Assembly (NCBI GenBank): GCA_947561585.1
Contig: CANNZV010000253.1
Coordinates: 248,001 to 312,000 of the forward strand
DNA from: Caprella mutica
Taxonomy: Eukaryota > Arthropoda > Malacostraca > Amphipoda > Caprellidae
Direction of reading: 5' to 3'
Length of the DNA: 64,000 nt
Below, piece after piece: positions 47,888 through 61,682 of the stretch (position 1 is the first letter of the stretch; the number at the start of each line of letters is the position of its first letter). The notes under the pieces were generated by a model that saw only the letters and a list, made by a program, of their open reading frames with translations, was not told the DNA's origin and searched no databases. A program made the translations under genes and the position numbers.

Positions 47888-48794
47888 GTTTATGCTTTTA
47901 ATAACTGATAGTATTTGTATAGTGTCTGATATTCTCTTGCATTTAATTAGGGTTTATTAATTCCCGGCCGGAACTATAGGATACAGATTTATTTTATGTT
48001 TTTAGTTTATTGGTAAATTAGGTAGGATGTCAAATAAAACTATTTATCTCATTTTTTCGTTTCAATAGTCCAATGGTTGGTCACTAAAGATATAGGTATC
48101 ATATCTGCCGGGCGGTACTCACGCTTAAACTAGTTAATTTAGTGGGAGTTGAGAGTGAGTTCTGTTGACCCGAGCTTTCCCAAATTTTTGCTATAGGTGA
48201 TAAAAATTCAACGCTTAGATTTTCCCACTACACTGTAGATAGATCTTTTGCTGTAGATTGATCCTTTGTTATAGATAGATCCTTTTCTGTAAATAGACTC
48301 TTTGCAGAAGATTGATTCTTTGCTGTAGATAGATTCTTTGCTCTACATAGATCCTTTGCTGTAGATATATCCTTTGCAGATATGTATCCTATGCAGTAGA
48401 TAGATCTTTTACTGTACATAGATCTTCTGCTGTGGATAGATTATTTGCTGTTGATAGATCCTTTGCTGTAGATTGATCCTTTGCTGTAGATTGATCCTTT
48501 GCTGTAGATAGATCCTTTGCTGAAGATAGATTCTTTGCTGTACATAGATTCTTTGCTGAAGATAGATTCTTTGTTGTAGATAGATCCTTTGCTGTAGACA
48601 GATCCTTTGCATTAGATAGATCCATTACTGTAGATAGATCCTTTGCTGTAGATGGATCATTTTCTGTAGATAGATCCATTGCTGTAGATAAATCGTTTGT
48701 AGTAGATAGATCCTTTGTTGTAGATAGAGCCTTTACTGTTGATAGATCCTTTGCTGTAGATAGATCCTTTGCTGTATATATATCCTTCGCTGTA

Positions 48795-48836
48795 GATAGA
48801 TTTGAGATCCTTTGCTGTAAATAAATAATTTAATAC
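48795..48836 (+). repeat. AT-rich 42-bp module, copy 12
   Basis: First copy right of the retroelement; TTTGAGATCC start and AATTTAATAC end. Confidence 0.92.
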
Positions 48837-51800
48837 TTTGCCGTATATAGATCCCTTTCCGTAGATAGATCCTTTGCTGTAGATAGATCCTTTGCTGTGG
48901 ATATATCCTTCGCTGCAGATAGAACCTTTCCTGTTAAATGATCCTTTTCTGTAGATAGATCCTTTAGATCATTTTCTGTAGATAGATCCATTACTGTAGA
49001 TAAAACCTTTACTGTAGAAAGATCCCATACTGTAAATAGATCCTTTGTTGTAGGTAGATCCTTTGCTGTAAATAGATCCCTTGCTGTAGATAAATCCTTT
49101 TGCTGGAGATAGAACATTGGCTATAGATAGATCTTTTACTGTAGAAAGAACACTTAATGTAGATAGATCCTTTGCTGTAGATAGATCCTATGCTGTAGAA
49201 AGATCCTTTGCTGTAAATAGATCCTTTGCTATAGATTGATTCTTTGCTGTAGATAGATCCCATATTGTAGATGGATATTTTGCTAAAGATAGATCCTTCA
49301 CTGTAGATAGATCCTTTGCTGTAGATAGATCCCTTGCTGTAGATTGATCATCTAATGTAGATAGATCCTTTACTGTAGATAGATCCTTTGCTGTAGATAT
49401 ATCCCTCGCTGTAGATAGATCCTTTTCTGAAGATAGATCTCTTTCTGTAGATAGATCCTTTAGATCCTTTTCTGTAGATAGATCCATTATTGTAGATAAA
49501 ACATTTGCTGTGGAAAGATCCCATACTGTAAATAGATCCTTTGCTGTAGGTAGATCCTTTGCTGTGAATAGATCCCCAGTTGTAGATAAATCCTTTTGCT
49601 GTAGATAGAACCTTGGCTATAGATAGATCCTTTACTTTAGAAAGATCACCTAATGTGGATATATCCTTTGCTGTAGATAGATCCTATGCTGTAGAAAGAT
49701 CCTTTGCTGTAAATAGATCCTTTGCTGTAGATAGATTCTTTGTTGTAGATAGATCTCATATTGTAGATAGATATTTTGCTGAAGATAGATCCTATACTGT
49801 AGATAGATCCTTTGCTGTAGATAGATCCCTTGCTATAGATTGATCATTTAATGTAGATAAATCCATTAGTGTAGATAGATCCTTTGCTGTAGATATATCC
49901 TTTCCTGTAGATAGATCCTTCGCTGTAGATAATTGTTTGTTGTAGATAGATCCTTTGCTGTAGATAGATCTTTTACTGTAAATAAAACCTTTGCTGTAGA
50001 TATATCCCATACTGTAAATAGATCCCATACTGTAAATAGATCCTTTTCTGTAGATAGATCTTTTGCTGTAGAATGATCCTCTGCTGTGGAAAGATCTTCT
50101 TCTGTAAATAGATTCTTCGCTTTAGATAGATCCCTTGCTGTTGACAGATCTTTCGCTGTAGAAAGATCCTTTGTGAAAGATAGATTCTTTGCTGTAGATA
50201 TATCCTTAGCTGAAGATAGATCCTTTGCTGTAGATTTATCCTTTGCTGTAGATCGATCCTTCGCTGTAAATAGATCTTTCGCTGTAGATTGATTCTTCGC
50301 TGCAAAAAGATCCCCTGCTGTAGATAGATCCTTTGCTATAGATAGATCCTATTCTGTAGATAGATCCCTTGATGTAGATAGATCCTTTTCTGTAGATTGA
50401 TCTTTCGCTCTAAATAGATCCCTTACTGTAGATAGGTCCTTTGCTGTAGATAAATCTTTTGATGTGGATAGATACTTTCCTGTAGATAGATCCTTTTTTG
50501 TAGATAGATCCTTTGCTGTAAATGGATCCTTTGGCTGTATAGAGTTCCTTTACCGTAGATAAATCCTCTGCTGTAGATTGATTATTTGCTGTAGATAGAT
50601 TCTTTGCTGTAGATAGATCCTTTGCTGTAGATAGATCACTTATTGTAGATAGATCTTTTGCTGTAGATAGATACTATGCTGTAGAAAGATCCTTTGTTGA
50701 AGATAGATCCTTTGCTGTAGATAGATCCTTTGCTGTTGATAAAACCTTTGCTGTATAAAGATCCCATACTGTAAATAGATCCTTTGCTGTAGGTAGATCC
50801 TTTGCTGTAAATAGATCCCTTGCTGTAGATAAATCCTTTTGCTGGAGATAGAACATTGGCTATAGATAGATCTTTTACTGTAGAAAGATCACTTAATGTA
50901 GATAGATCCTTTGCTGTAGATAGATCCTATGCTGTAGAAAGATCCTTTGCTTTAAATAGATCCTTTGCTATAGATTGATTCTTTGCTGTAGATAGATCCC
51001 ATATTGTAGATGGATATTTTGCTAAAGATAGATCCTTCACTGTAGATAGATCCTTTGCTGTAGATAGATCCCTTGCTGTAGATTGATCATCTAATGTAGA
51101 TAGATCCTTTGCTGTAGATAGATCCTTTGCTTTAGATATATCCTTTCCTGTAGATAGATCCTTTGCTGAAGATAAATGTTTTGATATAGATAGATCCCTT
51201 GCTGTAGATAAATCCTTTACTGAAGATAGATTCTTTGCTGTTGATAGAACCTTTGCTGTAGATAGATCCATTGCTGTAGATAGATCCTTTGCAGTAGATA
51301 GATCCTTTGATGAAGATAGATCCTTTGCTGTAGATAGATCCTCTGCTGTAGATAGATCCTTTGCTGTAGATAGCTCCTTTACTGTAGATAGATTCTTTGC
51401 TGTGATAGATCTTTTGCTGTAGATAGCTCCTTTACTGTAGACAGATTCTTTGCTGTGATAGATCCTTTGCTGTAGATAGCTCCTTTACTGTAAATAGATT
51501 CTTTGCTGTAGATAGATTCTTTGTTGTAGATAGATCCTTTGCTGTAGACAGATCTTTTGCAGTAGAAAGATCCTTTACTGTAGATAGATCCTTTGCTGTA
51601 TATGGATCCTTTGCTTTAGATGGATACTTTGCTGTAGATAAATCTTTTGTTGTAGATAGATCCTTTGCTGTACATAAATCCTTTGCTGTAGAGAGATCTT
51701 TTGCTGTAGATAGATCCTTTGCTGTTGATAGATCCTTAACTGTAGATAGATCCTTCTCTGTAGATAGATCCTTTTCTGTATATAGATACTTTACTGTAGA

Positions 51801-52428
51801 TAAAACCTTTGCTGAAGATAGATCCCAAACTGTAAATAGATCCTTTGCTGTAGGTTGATCCTCTGCTGTAGATAGATCCTTTGCTGTAGATAGATCGTTT
51901 GCTGTAGATAGATCCTTTGCTGTAGATAGATCCTTTGCTGTAGATAGCTCCTCTACTGTAGATAGATCCTTTGCTGTAGATAGATCCTTTGCTGTAGATA
52001 GAACTTTTGCTGTAAATAGATCTTTTGATGTAGATAGATCTTTTGCTGCTGACAGATCCTTAACTGTAGATGGATCCTTTGCTGTATATAGTTCCCTTAC
52101 TGTAGATAGATCTTTTGCTCTAGATTGATCCTTTGCTGTAGATAGATCCTTTGCTGTAGATAGATCCTTTGCTGTAGATGGATCCTTTGCTGTAGAGATT
52201 TCTCTTACTGTAGATAGATCCATTACTGTAGATAGATCCTTTGCTGTAGATGGATCATTTTCTGTAAATAGATCCATTGCTGTAGATAAATCGTTTGTTG
52301 TAGATAGATCCTTTGTTGTAGATAGAGCCTTTACTGTTGATAGATCCTTTGCTGTAGATAGATCCTTTGCTGTATATAGATCCTTCGCTGTAGATAGATC
52401 CTTTGCTGTATATAGATCCTTCGCTGTA

Positions 52429-52470
52429 GATAGATTTAAGATCCTTTGATGTAAATAAATAATTAAATAC
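52429..52470 (+). repeat. AT-rich 42-bp module, copy 13
   Basis: Right-array form with TTTGATG and an end in AAATAC rather than AAATCC. Confidence 0.93.
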
Positions 52471-55400
52471 TTTGCCGTATATAGATCCCTATCCGTAGAT
52501 AGATCCTTTGCTGTAGATAGATCCTTTGCTGTAGATAGATCCTTTTCTGAAGATAGATCTCTTTCTGTAGATGGATCCTTTAGATCCTTTTCTGTAGATA
52601 GATCCATTATTGTAGATAAAACATTTGCTGTGGAAAGATCCCATACTGTAAATAGATCCTTTGCTGTAGGTAGATCCTTTGCTGTAAATAGATCCTCAGT
52701 TGTAGATAAATCCTTTTGCTGTAGATAGAACCTTGGCTATAGATAGATCCTTTACTTTAGAAAGATCACCTAATGTAAATATATCCTTTGCTGTAGATAG
52801 ATCCTATGCTGTAGAAAGATCCTTTGCTGTAAATAGATCCTTTGCTGTAGATAGATTCTTTGTTGTAGATAGATCTCATATTGTAGATAGATATTTTGCT
52901 GAAGATAGATCCTTTACTGTAGATAGATCCTTTGCTGTAGATAGATCCCTTGCTGTAGATTGATCATTTAATGTAGATAAATCCTTTAGTGTAGATAGAT
53001 CCTTTGCTGTAGATATATCCTTTCCTGTAGATAGATCCTTTGCTGTAGATAAATTGTTTGTTGTAGATAGATCCTTTGCTGTAGATAGATCCTTATCTGT
53101 AGATAGATCGTTTTCTGTAGATAGATCCTTTACTGTAAATAAAACCTTTGCTGTAGATATATCCCATACTGTAAATAGATCCCATACTGTATATAGATCC
53201 TTTTCTGTAGATAGATCTTTTGCTGTAGAAAGATCCTCTGCTGTAGAAAGATCTTCTTCTGTGAATAGATTCTTCGCTTTAGATAGATCCCTTGCTGTTG
53301 ACAGATCTTTCGCTGTAGAAAGATCCTTTGTGAAAGATAGATTCTTTGCTGTAGATATATCCTTAGCTGTAGATAGATCCTTTGCTGTAGATTTATCCTT
53401 TGCTGTAGATCGATCCTTCGCTGTAAATAGATCTTTCGCTGTAGATTGATTCTTCGCTGCAAAAAGATCCCCTGCTGTAGATAGATCCTTTGCTATAGAT
53501 AGATCCTATGCTGTAGATAGATCCCTTGATGTTGATAGATCCTTTTCTGTAGATTGATCTTTCGCTCTAAATAGATCCCTTACTGTAGAAAGGTCCTTTG
53601 CTGTAGATAAATCTTTTGATGTGGAGAGATACTTTGCTGTAGATAGATCCTTTTCTGTAGATAGATCCTTTGCTGTAATTGGATCCTTTGGCTGTATAGA
53701 GTTCCTTTACCGTTGATATATCCTCTGCTGTAGATTGATTATTTGCTGTAGATAGATTCTTTGCTGTAGATAGATCCTTTGCTGTAGATAGATCACTTAT
53801 TGTAGATAGATCTTTTGCTGTAGATAGATACTATGCTGTAGATAGATCCTTTGTTGAAGATAGATCCTTTGCTGTAGATAGATCCTTTGCTGTTGATAAA
53901 ACCTTTGCTGTATAAAGATCCCATACTGTAAATAGATCCTTTGCTGTAGGTAGATCCTTTGCTGTAAATAGATCCTTTGTTGTAGATAAATCCTTTTGCT
54001 GTTGATAGAACCTTGGCTATAGATAGATCCTTTGCTGTTGATAAGACCTTTGCTGTATAAAGATCCCATACTGTAAATAGATCCTTTGCTGTAGGTAGAT
54101 CCTTTGCTGTAAATAGTTCCCTTGCTGTAGATAAATCCTTTTGCTGGAGATAGAACATTGGCTATAGATAGATCTTTTACTGTAGAAAGATCACTTAATG
54201 TAGATAGATCCTTTGCTGTAGATAGATCCTATGCTGTAGAAAGATCCTTTGCTGTAAATAGATCCTTTGCTATAGATTGATTCTTTGCTGTAGATAGATC
54301 TTTTGCTGCTGACAGACCCTTAACTGTAGATGGATCCTTTGCTGTATATAATTCCCTTACTGTAGATAGATCTTTTGCTCTAGATTGATCCTTTGCTGTA
54401 GGTAGATCCTTTGCTGTAGATAGATCCTTTGCTGTAGATGGATCCTTTGCTGTAGATAGATCCTTTGCTGTAGATAGCTCCTCTACTGTAGATAGATCCT
54501 TTGCTGTAGATAGATCCTTTGCTGTAGATAGAACTTTTGCTGTAAATAGATCTTTTGATGTAGATAGATCTTTTGCTGCTGACAGATCCTTAACTGTAGA
54601 TGGATCCTTTGCTGTATATAGTTCCCTTACTGTAGATAGATCTTTTGCTCCAGATTGATCCTTTGCTGTAGATAGATCCTTTGCTGTAGATAGATCCTTT
54701 GCTGTAGATGGATCCTTTGCTGTAGAGATTTCTCTTACTGTAGATAGATCTTTTGCTGTAGATTGATCCTTTGTTGTAGATAGATCCTTTGTTGTAGATA
54801 GATCCTTTTCTGTAGATAGACTCTTTGCAGAAGATTGATTCTTTGCTGTAGATAGATTCTTTGCTCTACATAGATCCTTTTCTGTAGATAGACTCTTTGC
54901 AGAAGATTGATTCTTTGCTGTAGATAGATTCTTTGCTCTACATAGATCCTTTGCTGTAGATAAATCCTTTGCAGAAGATGTATCCTATGCAGTAGATAGA
55001 TCTTTTACTGTACATAGATCTTTTGCTGTGGATAGATTATTTGCTGTTGATAGATCCTTTGCTGTAGATTGATCCTTTGCTGTAGATTGATCGTTCGCTG
55101 TAGATAGTTCCTTTGCCGAAGATAGATTCTTTGCTGAACATAGATTCTTTGCTTAAGATAGATTCTTTGTTGTAGATAGATCCTTTGCTGTAGACAGATC
55201 CTTTGCTGTAGGTAGATCCTTTGCTGTAAATAGATCCTCAGTTGTAGATAAATCCTTTTGCTGTAGATAGAACCTTGGCTATAGATAGATCCTTTACTTT
55301 AGAAAGATCACCTAATGTAAATATATCCTTTGCTGTAGATAGATCCTATGCTGTAGAAAGATCCTTTGCTGTAAATAGATCCTTTGCTGTAGATAGATTC

Positions 55401-57699
55401 TTTGTTGTAGATAGATCTCATATTGTAGATAGATATTTTGCTGAAGATAGATCCTTTACTGTAGATAGATCCTTTGCTGTAGATAGATCCCTTGCTGTAG
55501 ATTGATCATTTAATGTAGATAAATCCTTTAGTGTAGATAGATCCTTTGCTGTAGATATATCCTTTCCTGTAGATAGATCCTTTGCTGTAGATAAATTGTT
55601 TGTTGTAGATAGATCCTTTGCTGTAGATAGATCCTTATCTGTAGATAGATCGTTTTCTGTAGATAGATCCTTTACTGTAAATAAAACCTTTGCTGTAGAT
55701 ATATCCCATACTGTAAATAGATCCCATACTGTATATAGATCCTTTTCTGTAGATAGATCTTTTGCTGTAGAAAGATCCTCTGCTGTAGAAAGATCTTCTT
55801 CTGTGAATAGATTCTTCGCTTTAGATAGATCCCTTGCTGTTGACAGATCTTTCGCTGTAGAAAGATCCTTTGTGAAAGATAGATTCTTTGCTGTAGATAT
55901 ATCCTTAGCTGTAGATAGATCCTTTGCTGTAGATTTATCCTTTGTTGTAGATCGATCCTTCGCTGTAAATAGATCTTTCGCTGAAGATTGATTCTTCGCT
56001 GCAAAAAGATCCCCTGCTGTAGATAGATCCTTTGCTATAGATAGATCCTATGCTGTAGATAGATCCCTTGATGTTGATAGATCCTTTTCTGTAGATTGAT
56101 CTTTCGCTCTAAATAGATCCCTTACTGTAGAAAGGTCCTTTGCTGTAGATAAATCTTTTGATGTGGAGAGATACTTTGCTGTAGATAGATCCTTTTCTGT
56201 AGATAGATCCTTTGCTGTAATTGGATCCTTTGGCTGTATAGAGTTCCTTTACCGTAGATATATCCTCTGCTGTAGATTGATTATTTGCTGTAGATAGATT
56301 CTTTGCTGTAGATAGATCCTTTGCTGTAGATAGATCACTTATTGTAGATAGATCTTTTGCTGTAGATAGATACTATGCTGTAGATGGATCCTTTGTTGAA
56401 GATAGATCCTTTGCTGTAGATAGATCCTTTGCTGTTGATAAAACCTTTGCTGTATAAAGATCCCATACTGTAAATAGATCCTTTGCTGTAGGTAGATCCT
56501 TTGCTGTAAATAGATCCTTTGTTGTAGATAAATCCTTTTGCTGTTGATAGAACCTTGGCTATAGATAGATCCTTTGCTGTTGATAAGACCTTTGCTGTAT
56601 AAAGATCCCATACTGTAAATAGATCCTTTGCTGTAGGTAGATCCTTTGCTGTAAATAGTTCCCTTGCTGTAGATAAATCCTTTTGCTGGAGATAGAACAT
56701 TGGCTATAGATAGATCTTTTACTGTAGAAAGATCACTTAATGTAGATAGATCCTTTGCTGTAGATAGATCCTATGCTGTAGAAAGATCCTTTGCTGTAAA
56801 TAGATCCTTTGCTATAGATTGATTCTTTTGATGTAGATAGATCTTTTGCTGCTGACAGATCCTTAACTGTAGATGGATCCTTTGCTGTATATAGTTCCCT
56901 TACTGTAGATAGATCTTTTGCTCCAGATTGATCCTTTGCTGTAGATAGATCCTTTGCTGTAGATAGATCCTTTGCTGTAGATGGATCCTTTGCTGTAGAG
57001 ATTTCTCTTACTGTAGATAGATCTTTTGCTGTAGATTGATCCTTTGTTGTAGATAGATCCTTTGTTGTAGATAGATCCTTTTCTGTAGATAGACTCTTTG
57101 CAGAAGATTGATTCTTTGCTGTAGATAGATTCTTTGCTCTACATAGATCCTTTTCTGTAGATAGACTCTTTGCAGAAGATTGATTCTTTGCTGTAGATAG
57201 ATTCTTTGCTCTACATAGATCCTTTGCTGTAGATAAATCCTTTGCAGAAGATGTATCCTATGCAGTAGATAGATCTTTTACTGTACATAGATCTTTTGCT
57301 GTGGATAGATTATTTGCTGTTGATAGATCCTTTGCTGTAGATTGATCCTTTGCTGTAGATTGATCGTTTGCTGTAGATAGTTCCTTTGCCGAAGATAGAT
57401 TCTTTGCTGAACATAGATTCTTTGCTTAAGATAGATTCTTTGTTGTAGATAGATCCTTTGCTGTAGACAGATCCTTTGCATTAGATAGATCCATTACTGT
57501 AGATAGATCCTTTGCTGTAGATGGATCATTTTCTGTAAATAGATCCATTGCTGTAGATAAATCGTTTGTTGTAGATAGATCCTTTGTTGTAGATAGAGCC
57601 TTTACTGTTGATAGATCCTTTGCTGTAGATAGATCCTTTGCTGTATATAGATCCTTCGCTGTAGATAGATCCTTTGCTGTATATAGATCCTTCGCTGTA

Positions 57700-57741
57700 G
57701 ATAGATTTAAGATCCTTTGATGTAAATAAATAATTAAATAC
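57700..57741 (+). repeat. AT-rich 42-bp module, copy 14
   Basis: Same right-array form as copy 13, including the doubled TATATAGATCCTTCG unit ahead of it. Confidence 0.93.
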
Positions 57742-59272
57742 TTTGCCGTATATAGATCCCTATCCGTAGATAGATCCTTTGCTGTAGATAGATCCTTTGC
57801 TGTAGATAGATCCTTTTCTGAAGATAGATCTCTTTCTGTAGATAGATCCTTTAGATCCTTTTCTGTAGATAGATCCATTATTGTAGATAAAACATTTGCT
57901 GTGGAAAGATCCCATACTATAAATAGATCCTTTGCTGTAGGTAGATCCTTTGCTGTAAATAGATCCTCAGTTGTAGATAAATCCTTTTGCTGTAGATAGA
58001 ACCTTGGCTATAGATAGATCCTTTACTTTAGAAAGATCACCTAATGTAAATATATCCTTTGCTGTAGATAGATCCTATGCTGTAGAAAGATCCTTTGCTG
58101 TAAATAGATCCTTTGCTGTAGATAGATTCTTTGTTGTAGATAGATCTCATATTGTAGATAGATATTTTGCTGAAGATAGATCCTTTACTGTAGATAGATC
58201 CTTTGCTGTAGATAGATCCCTTGCTGTAGATTGATCATTTAATGTAGATAAATCCTTTAGTGTAGATAGATCCTTTGCTGTAGATATATCCTTTCCTGTA
58301 GATAGATCCTTTGCTGTAGATAAATTGTTTGTTGTAGATAGATCCTTTGCTGTAGATAGATCCTTATCTGTAGATAGATCGTTTTCTGTAGATAGATCCT
58401 TTACTGTAAATAAAACCTTTGCTGTAGATATATCCCATACTGTAAATAGATCCCATTCTGTATATAGATCCTTTTCTGTTGATAGATCTTTTGCTGTAGA
58501 AAGATCCTCTGCTGTAGAAAGATCTTCTTCTGTGAATAGATTCTTCGCTTTAGATAGATCCCTTGCTGTTGACAGATCTTTCGCTGTAGAAAGATCCTTT
58601 GTGAAAGATAGATTCTTTGCTGTAGATATATCCTTAGCTGTAGATAGATCCTTTTCTGTAGATAGACTCTTTGCAGAAGATTGATTCTTTGCTGTAGATA
58701 GATTCTTTGCTCTACATAGATCCTTTTCTGTAGATAGACTCTTTGCAGAAGATTGATTCTTTGCTGTAGATAGATTCTTTGCTCTACATAGATCCTTTGC
58801 TGTAGATAAATCCTTTGCAGAAGATGTATCCTATGCAGTAGATAGATCTTTTACTGTACATAGATCTTTTGCTGTGGATAGATTATTTGCTGTTGATAGA
58901 TCCTTTGCTGTAGATTGATCCTTTGCTGTAGATTGATCGTTTGCTGTAGATAGTTCCTTTGCCGAAGATAGATTTTTTGCTGAACATAGATTCTTTGCTT
59001 AAGATAGATTCTTTGTTGTAGATAGATCCTTTGCTGTAGACAGATCCTTTGCATTAGATAGATCCATTACTGTAGATAGATCCTTTGCTGTAGATGGATC
59101 ATTTTCTGTAAATAGATCCATTGCTGTAGATAAATCGTTTGTTGTAGATAGATCCTTTGTTGTAGATAGAGCCTTTACTGTTGATAGATCCTTTGCTGTA
59201 GATAGATCCTTTGCTGTATATAGATCATTCGCTGTAGATAGATCCTTTGCTGTATATAGATCCTTCGCTGTA

Positions 59273-59314
59273 GATAGATTTAAGATCCTTTGATGTAAAT
59301 AAATAATTAAATAC
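59273..59314 (+). repeat. AT-rich 42-bp module, copy 15
   Basis: Right-array form, 1,573 bp after copy 14. Confidence 0.93.
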
Positions 59315-61640
59315 TTTGCCGTATATAGATCCCTATCCGTAGATAGATCCTTTGCTGTAGATAGATCCTTTGCTGTGGATAGATCCTTTTCTGAAGATAG
59401 ATCTCTTTCTGTAGATAGATCCTTTAGATCCTTTTCTGTAGATAGATCCATTATTGTAGATAAAACATTTGCTGTGGAAAGATCCCATACTGTAAATAGA
59501 TCCTTTGCTGTAGGTAGATCCTTTGCTGTAAATAGATCCTCAGTTGTAGATAAATCCTTTTGCTGTAGATAGAACCTTGGCTATAGATAGATCCTTTACT
59601 TTAGAAAGATCACCTAATGTAAATATATCCTTTGCTGTAGATAGATCCTATGCTGTAGAAAGATCCTTTGCTGTAAATAGATCCTTTGCTGTAGATAGAT
59701 TCTTTGTTGTAGATAGATCTCATATTGTAGATAGATATTTTGCTGAAGATAGATCCTTTACTGTAGATAGATCCTTTGCTGTAGATAGATCCCTTGCTGT
59801 AGATTGATCATTTAATGTAGATAAATCCTTTAGTGTAGATAGATCCTTTGCTGTAGATATATCCTTTCCTGTAGATAGATCCTTTGCTGTAGATAAATTG
59901 TTTGTTGTAGATAGATCCTTTGCTGTAGATAGATCCTTATCTGTAGATAGATCGTTTTCTGTAGATAGATCCTTTACTGTAAATAAAACCTTTGCTGTAG
60001 ATATATCCCATACTGTAAATAGATCCCATACTGTATATAGATCCTTTTCTGTAGATAGATCTTTTGCTGTAGAAAGATCCTCTGCTGTAGAAAGATCTTC
60101 TTCTGTGAATAGATTCTTCGCTTTAGATAGATCCCTTGCTGTTGACAGATCTTTCGCTGTAGAAAGATCCTTTGTGAAAGATAGATTCTTTGCTGTAGAT
60201 ATATCCTTAGCTGTAGATAGATCCTTTGCTGTAGATTTATCCTTTGCTGTAGATCGATCCTTCGCTGTAAATAGATCTTTCGCTGTAGATTGATTCTTCG
60301 CTGCAAAAAGATCCCCTGCTGTAGATAGATCCTTTGCTATAGATAGATCCTATGCTGTAGATAGATCCCTTGATGTTGATAGATCCTTTTCTGTAGATTG
60401 ATCTTTCGCTCTAAATAGATCCCTTACTGTAGAAAGGTCCTTTGCTGTAGATAAATCTTTTGATGTGGAGAGATACTTTGCTGTAGATAGATCCTTTTCT
60501 GTAGATAGATCCTTTGCTGTAATTGGATCCTTTGGCTGTATAGAGTTCCTTTACCGTAGATATATCCTCTGCTGTAGATTGATTATTTGCTGTAGATAGA
60601 TTCTTTGCTGTAGATAGATCCTTTGCTGTAGATAGATCACTTATTGTAGATAGATCTTTTGCTGTAGATAGATACTATGCTGTAGATAGATCCTTTGTTG
60701 AAGATAGATCCTTTGCTGTAGATAGATCCTTTGCTGTTGATAAAACCTTTGCTGTATAAAGATCCCATACTGTAAATAGATCCTTTGCTGTAGGTAGATC
60801 CTTTGCTGTAAATAGATCCTTTGTTGTAGATAAATCCTTTTGCTGTTGATAGAAACTTGGCTATAGATAGATCCTTTGCTGTTGATAAGACCTTTGCTGT
60901 ATAAAGATCCCATACTGTAAATAGATCCTTTGCTGTAGGTAGATCCTTTGCTGTAAATAGTTCCCTTGCTGTAGATAAATCCTTTTGCTGGAGATAGAAC
61001 ATTGGCTATAGATAGATCTTTTACTGTAGAAAGATCACTTAATGTAGATAGATCCTTTGCTGTAGATAGATCCTATGCTGTAGAAAGATCCTTTGCTGTA
61101 AATAGATCCTTTGCTATAGATTGATTCTTTGCTGTAGATAGATCTTTTGCTGCTGACAGACCCTTAACTGTAGATGGATCCTTTGCTGTATATAATTCCC
61201 TTACTGTAGATAGATCTTTTGCTCTAGATTGATCCTTTGCTGTAGGTAGATCCTTTGCTGTAGATAGATCCTTTGCTGTAGATGGATCCTTTGCTGTAGA
61301 GATTTCTTTTACTGTAGATAGATCTTTTGCTGTAGATTGATCCTTTGTTGTAGATAGATCCTTTGTTGTAGATAGATCCTTTTCTGTAGATAGACTCTTT
61401 GCAGAAGATTGATTCTTTGCTGTAGATAGATTCTTTGCTCTACATAGGTCCTTTGCTGTAGATAAATCCTTTGCAGAAGATGTATCCTATGCAGTAGATA
61501 GATCTTTTACTGTACATAGATCTTTTGCTGTGGATATATTATTTGCTGTTGATAGATCCTTTGCTGTAGATTAATCCTTTGCTGTATATAGATCCTTCGC
61601 TGTAGATAGATCCTTTGCTGTATATAGATCCTTCGCTGTA

Positions 61641-61682
61641 GATAGATTTAAGATCCTTTGATGTAAATAAATAATTTAATAC
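61641..61682 (+). repeat. AT-rich 42-bp module, copy 16
   Basis: Right-array form with the AATTTAATAC end seen also in copy 12. Confidence 0.93.

Larger units (their letters stand above)
42551..48232 (+). mobile_element. 5'-truncated Ty3/gypsy-like LTR retroelement inserted in the satellite
   Basis: This is the only non-satellite sequence in the window. The left edge is abrupt: satellite sequence ends at about 42550 and the next bases code for the late part of a reverse transcriptase, so the 5' LTR, gag and the catalytic RT palm are absent. The right edge, at about 48232, is TTTCCCACTACA followed directly by CTGTAGATAG of the satellite; an ACA end suits an LTR terminus. Between them are one long pol reading frame and about 1.87 kb of non-coding DNA with promoter and poly(A) signals. 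The missing 5' end prevents checking for paired LTRs or a target-site duplication. Ty3/gypsy membership follows from the RT/RNase H/integrase motifs; the domain order is atypical. Confidence 0.93.
46370..48232 (+). repeat. Probable 3' LTR and 3' non-coding region
   Basis: 1,863 bp of non-satellite, non-coding DNA separates the pol stop from the right array. A TATA box (47117), poly(A) signals (47882, 48033) and an ACA end (48230-48232) fit a U3-R-U5 layout. The LTR start is uncertain: TGG at 46370 after the purine tract, or TGTGACAGGG at 46600, whose TGT pairs with the terminal ACA. No gene-length conserved frame was seen; a 68-codon hydrophobic frame at 46814-47020 looks accidental. Confidence 0.65.

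Noticed and set aside
48066..48130. tRNA-like segment with an A-box-like TAGTCCAATGGTTGG
   Set aside because: No B box of the GGTTCRANYCC type, no acceptor-stem pairing and no cloverleaf could be drawn; probably chance.
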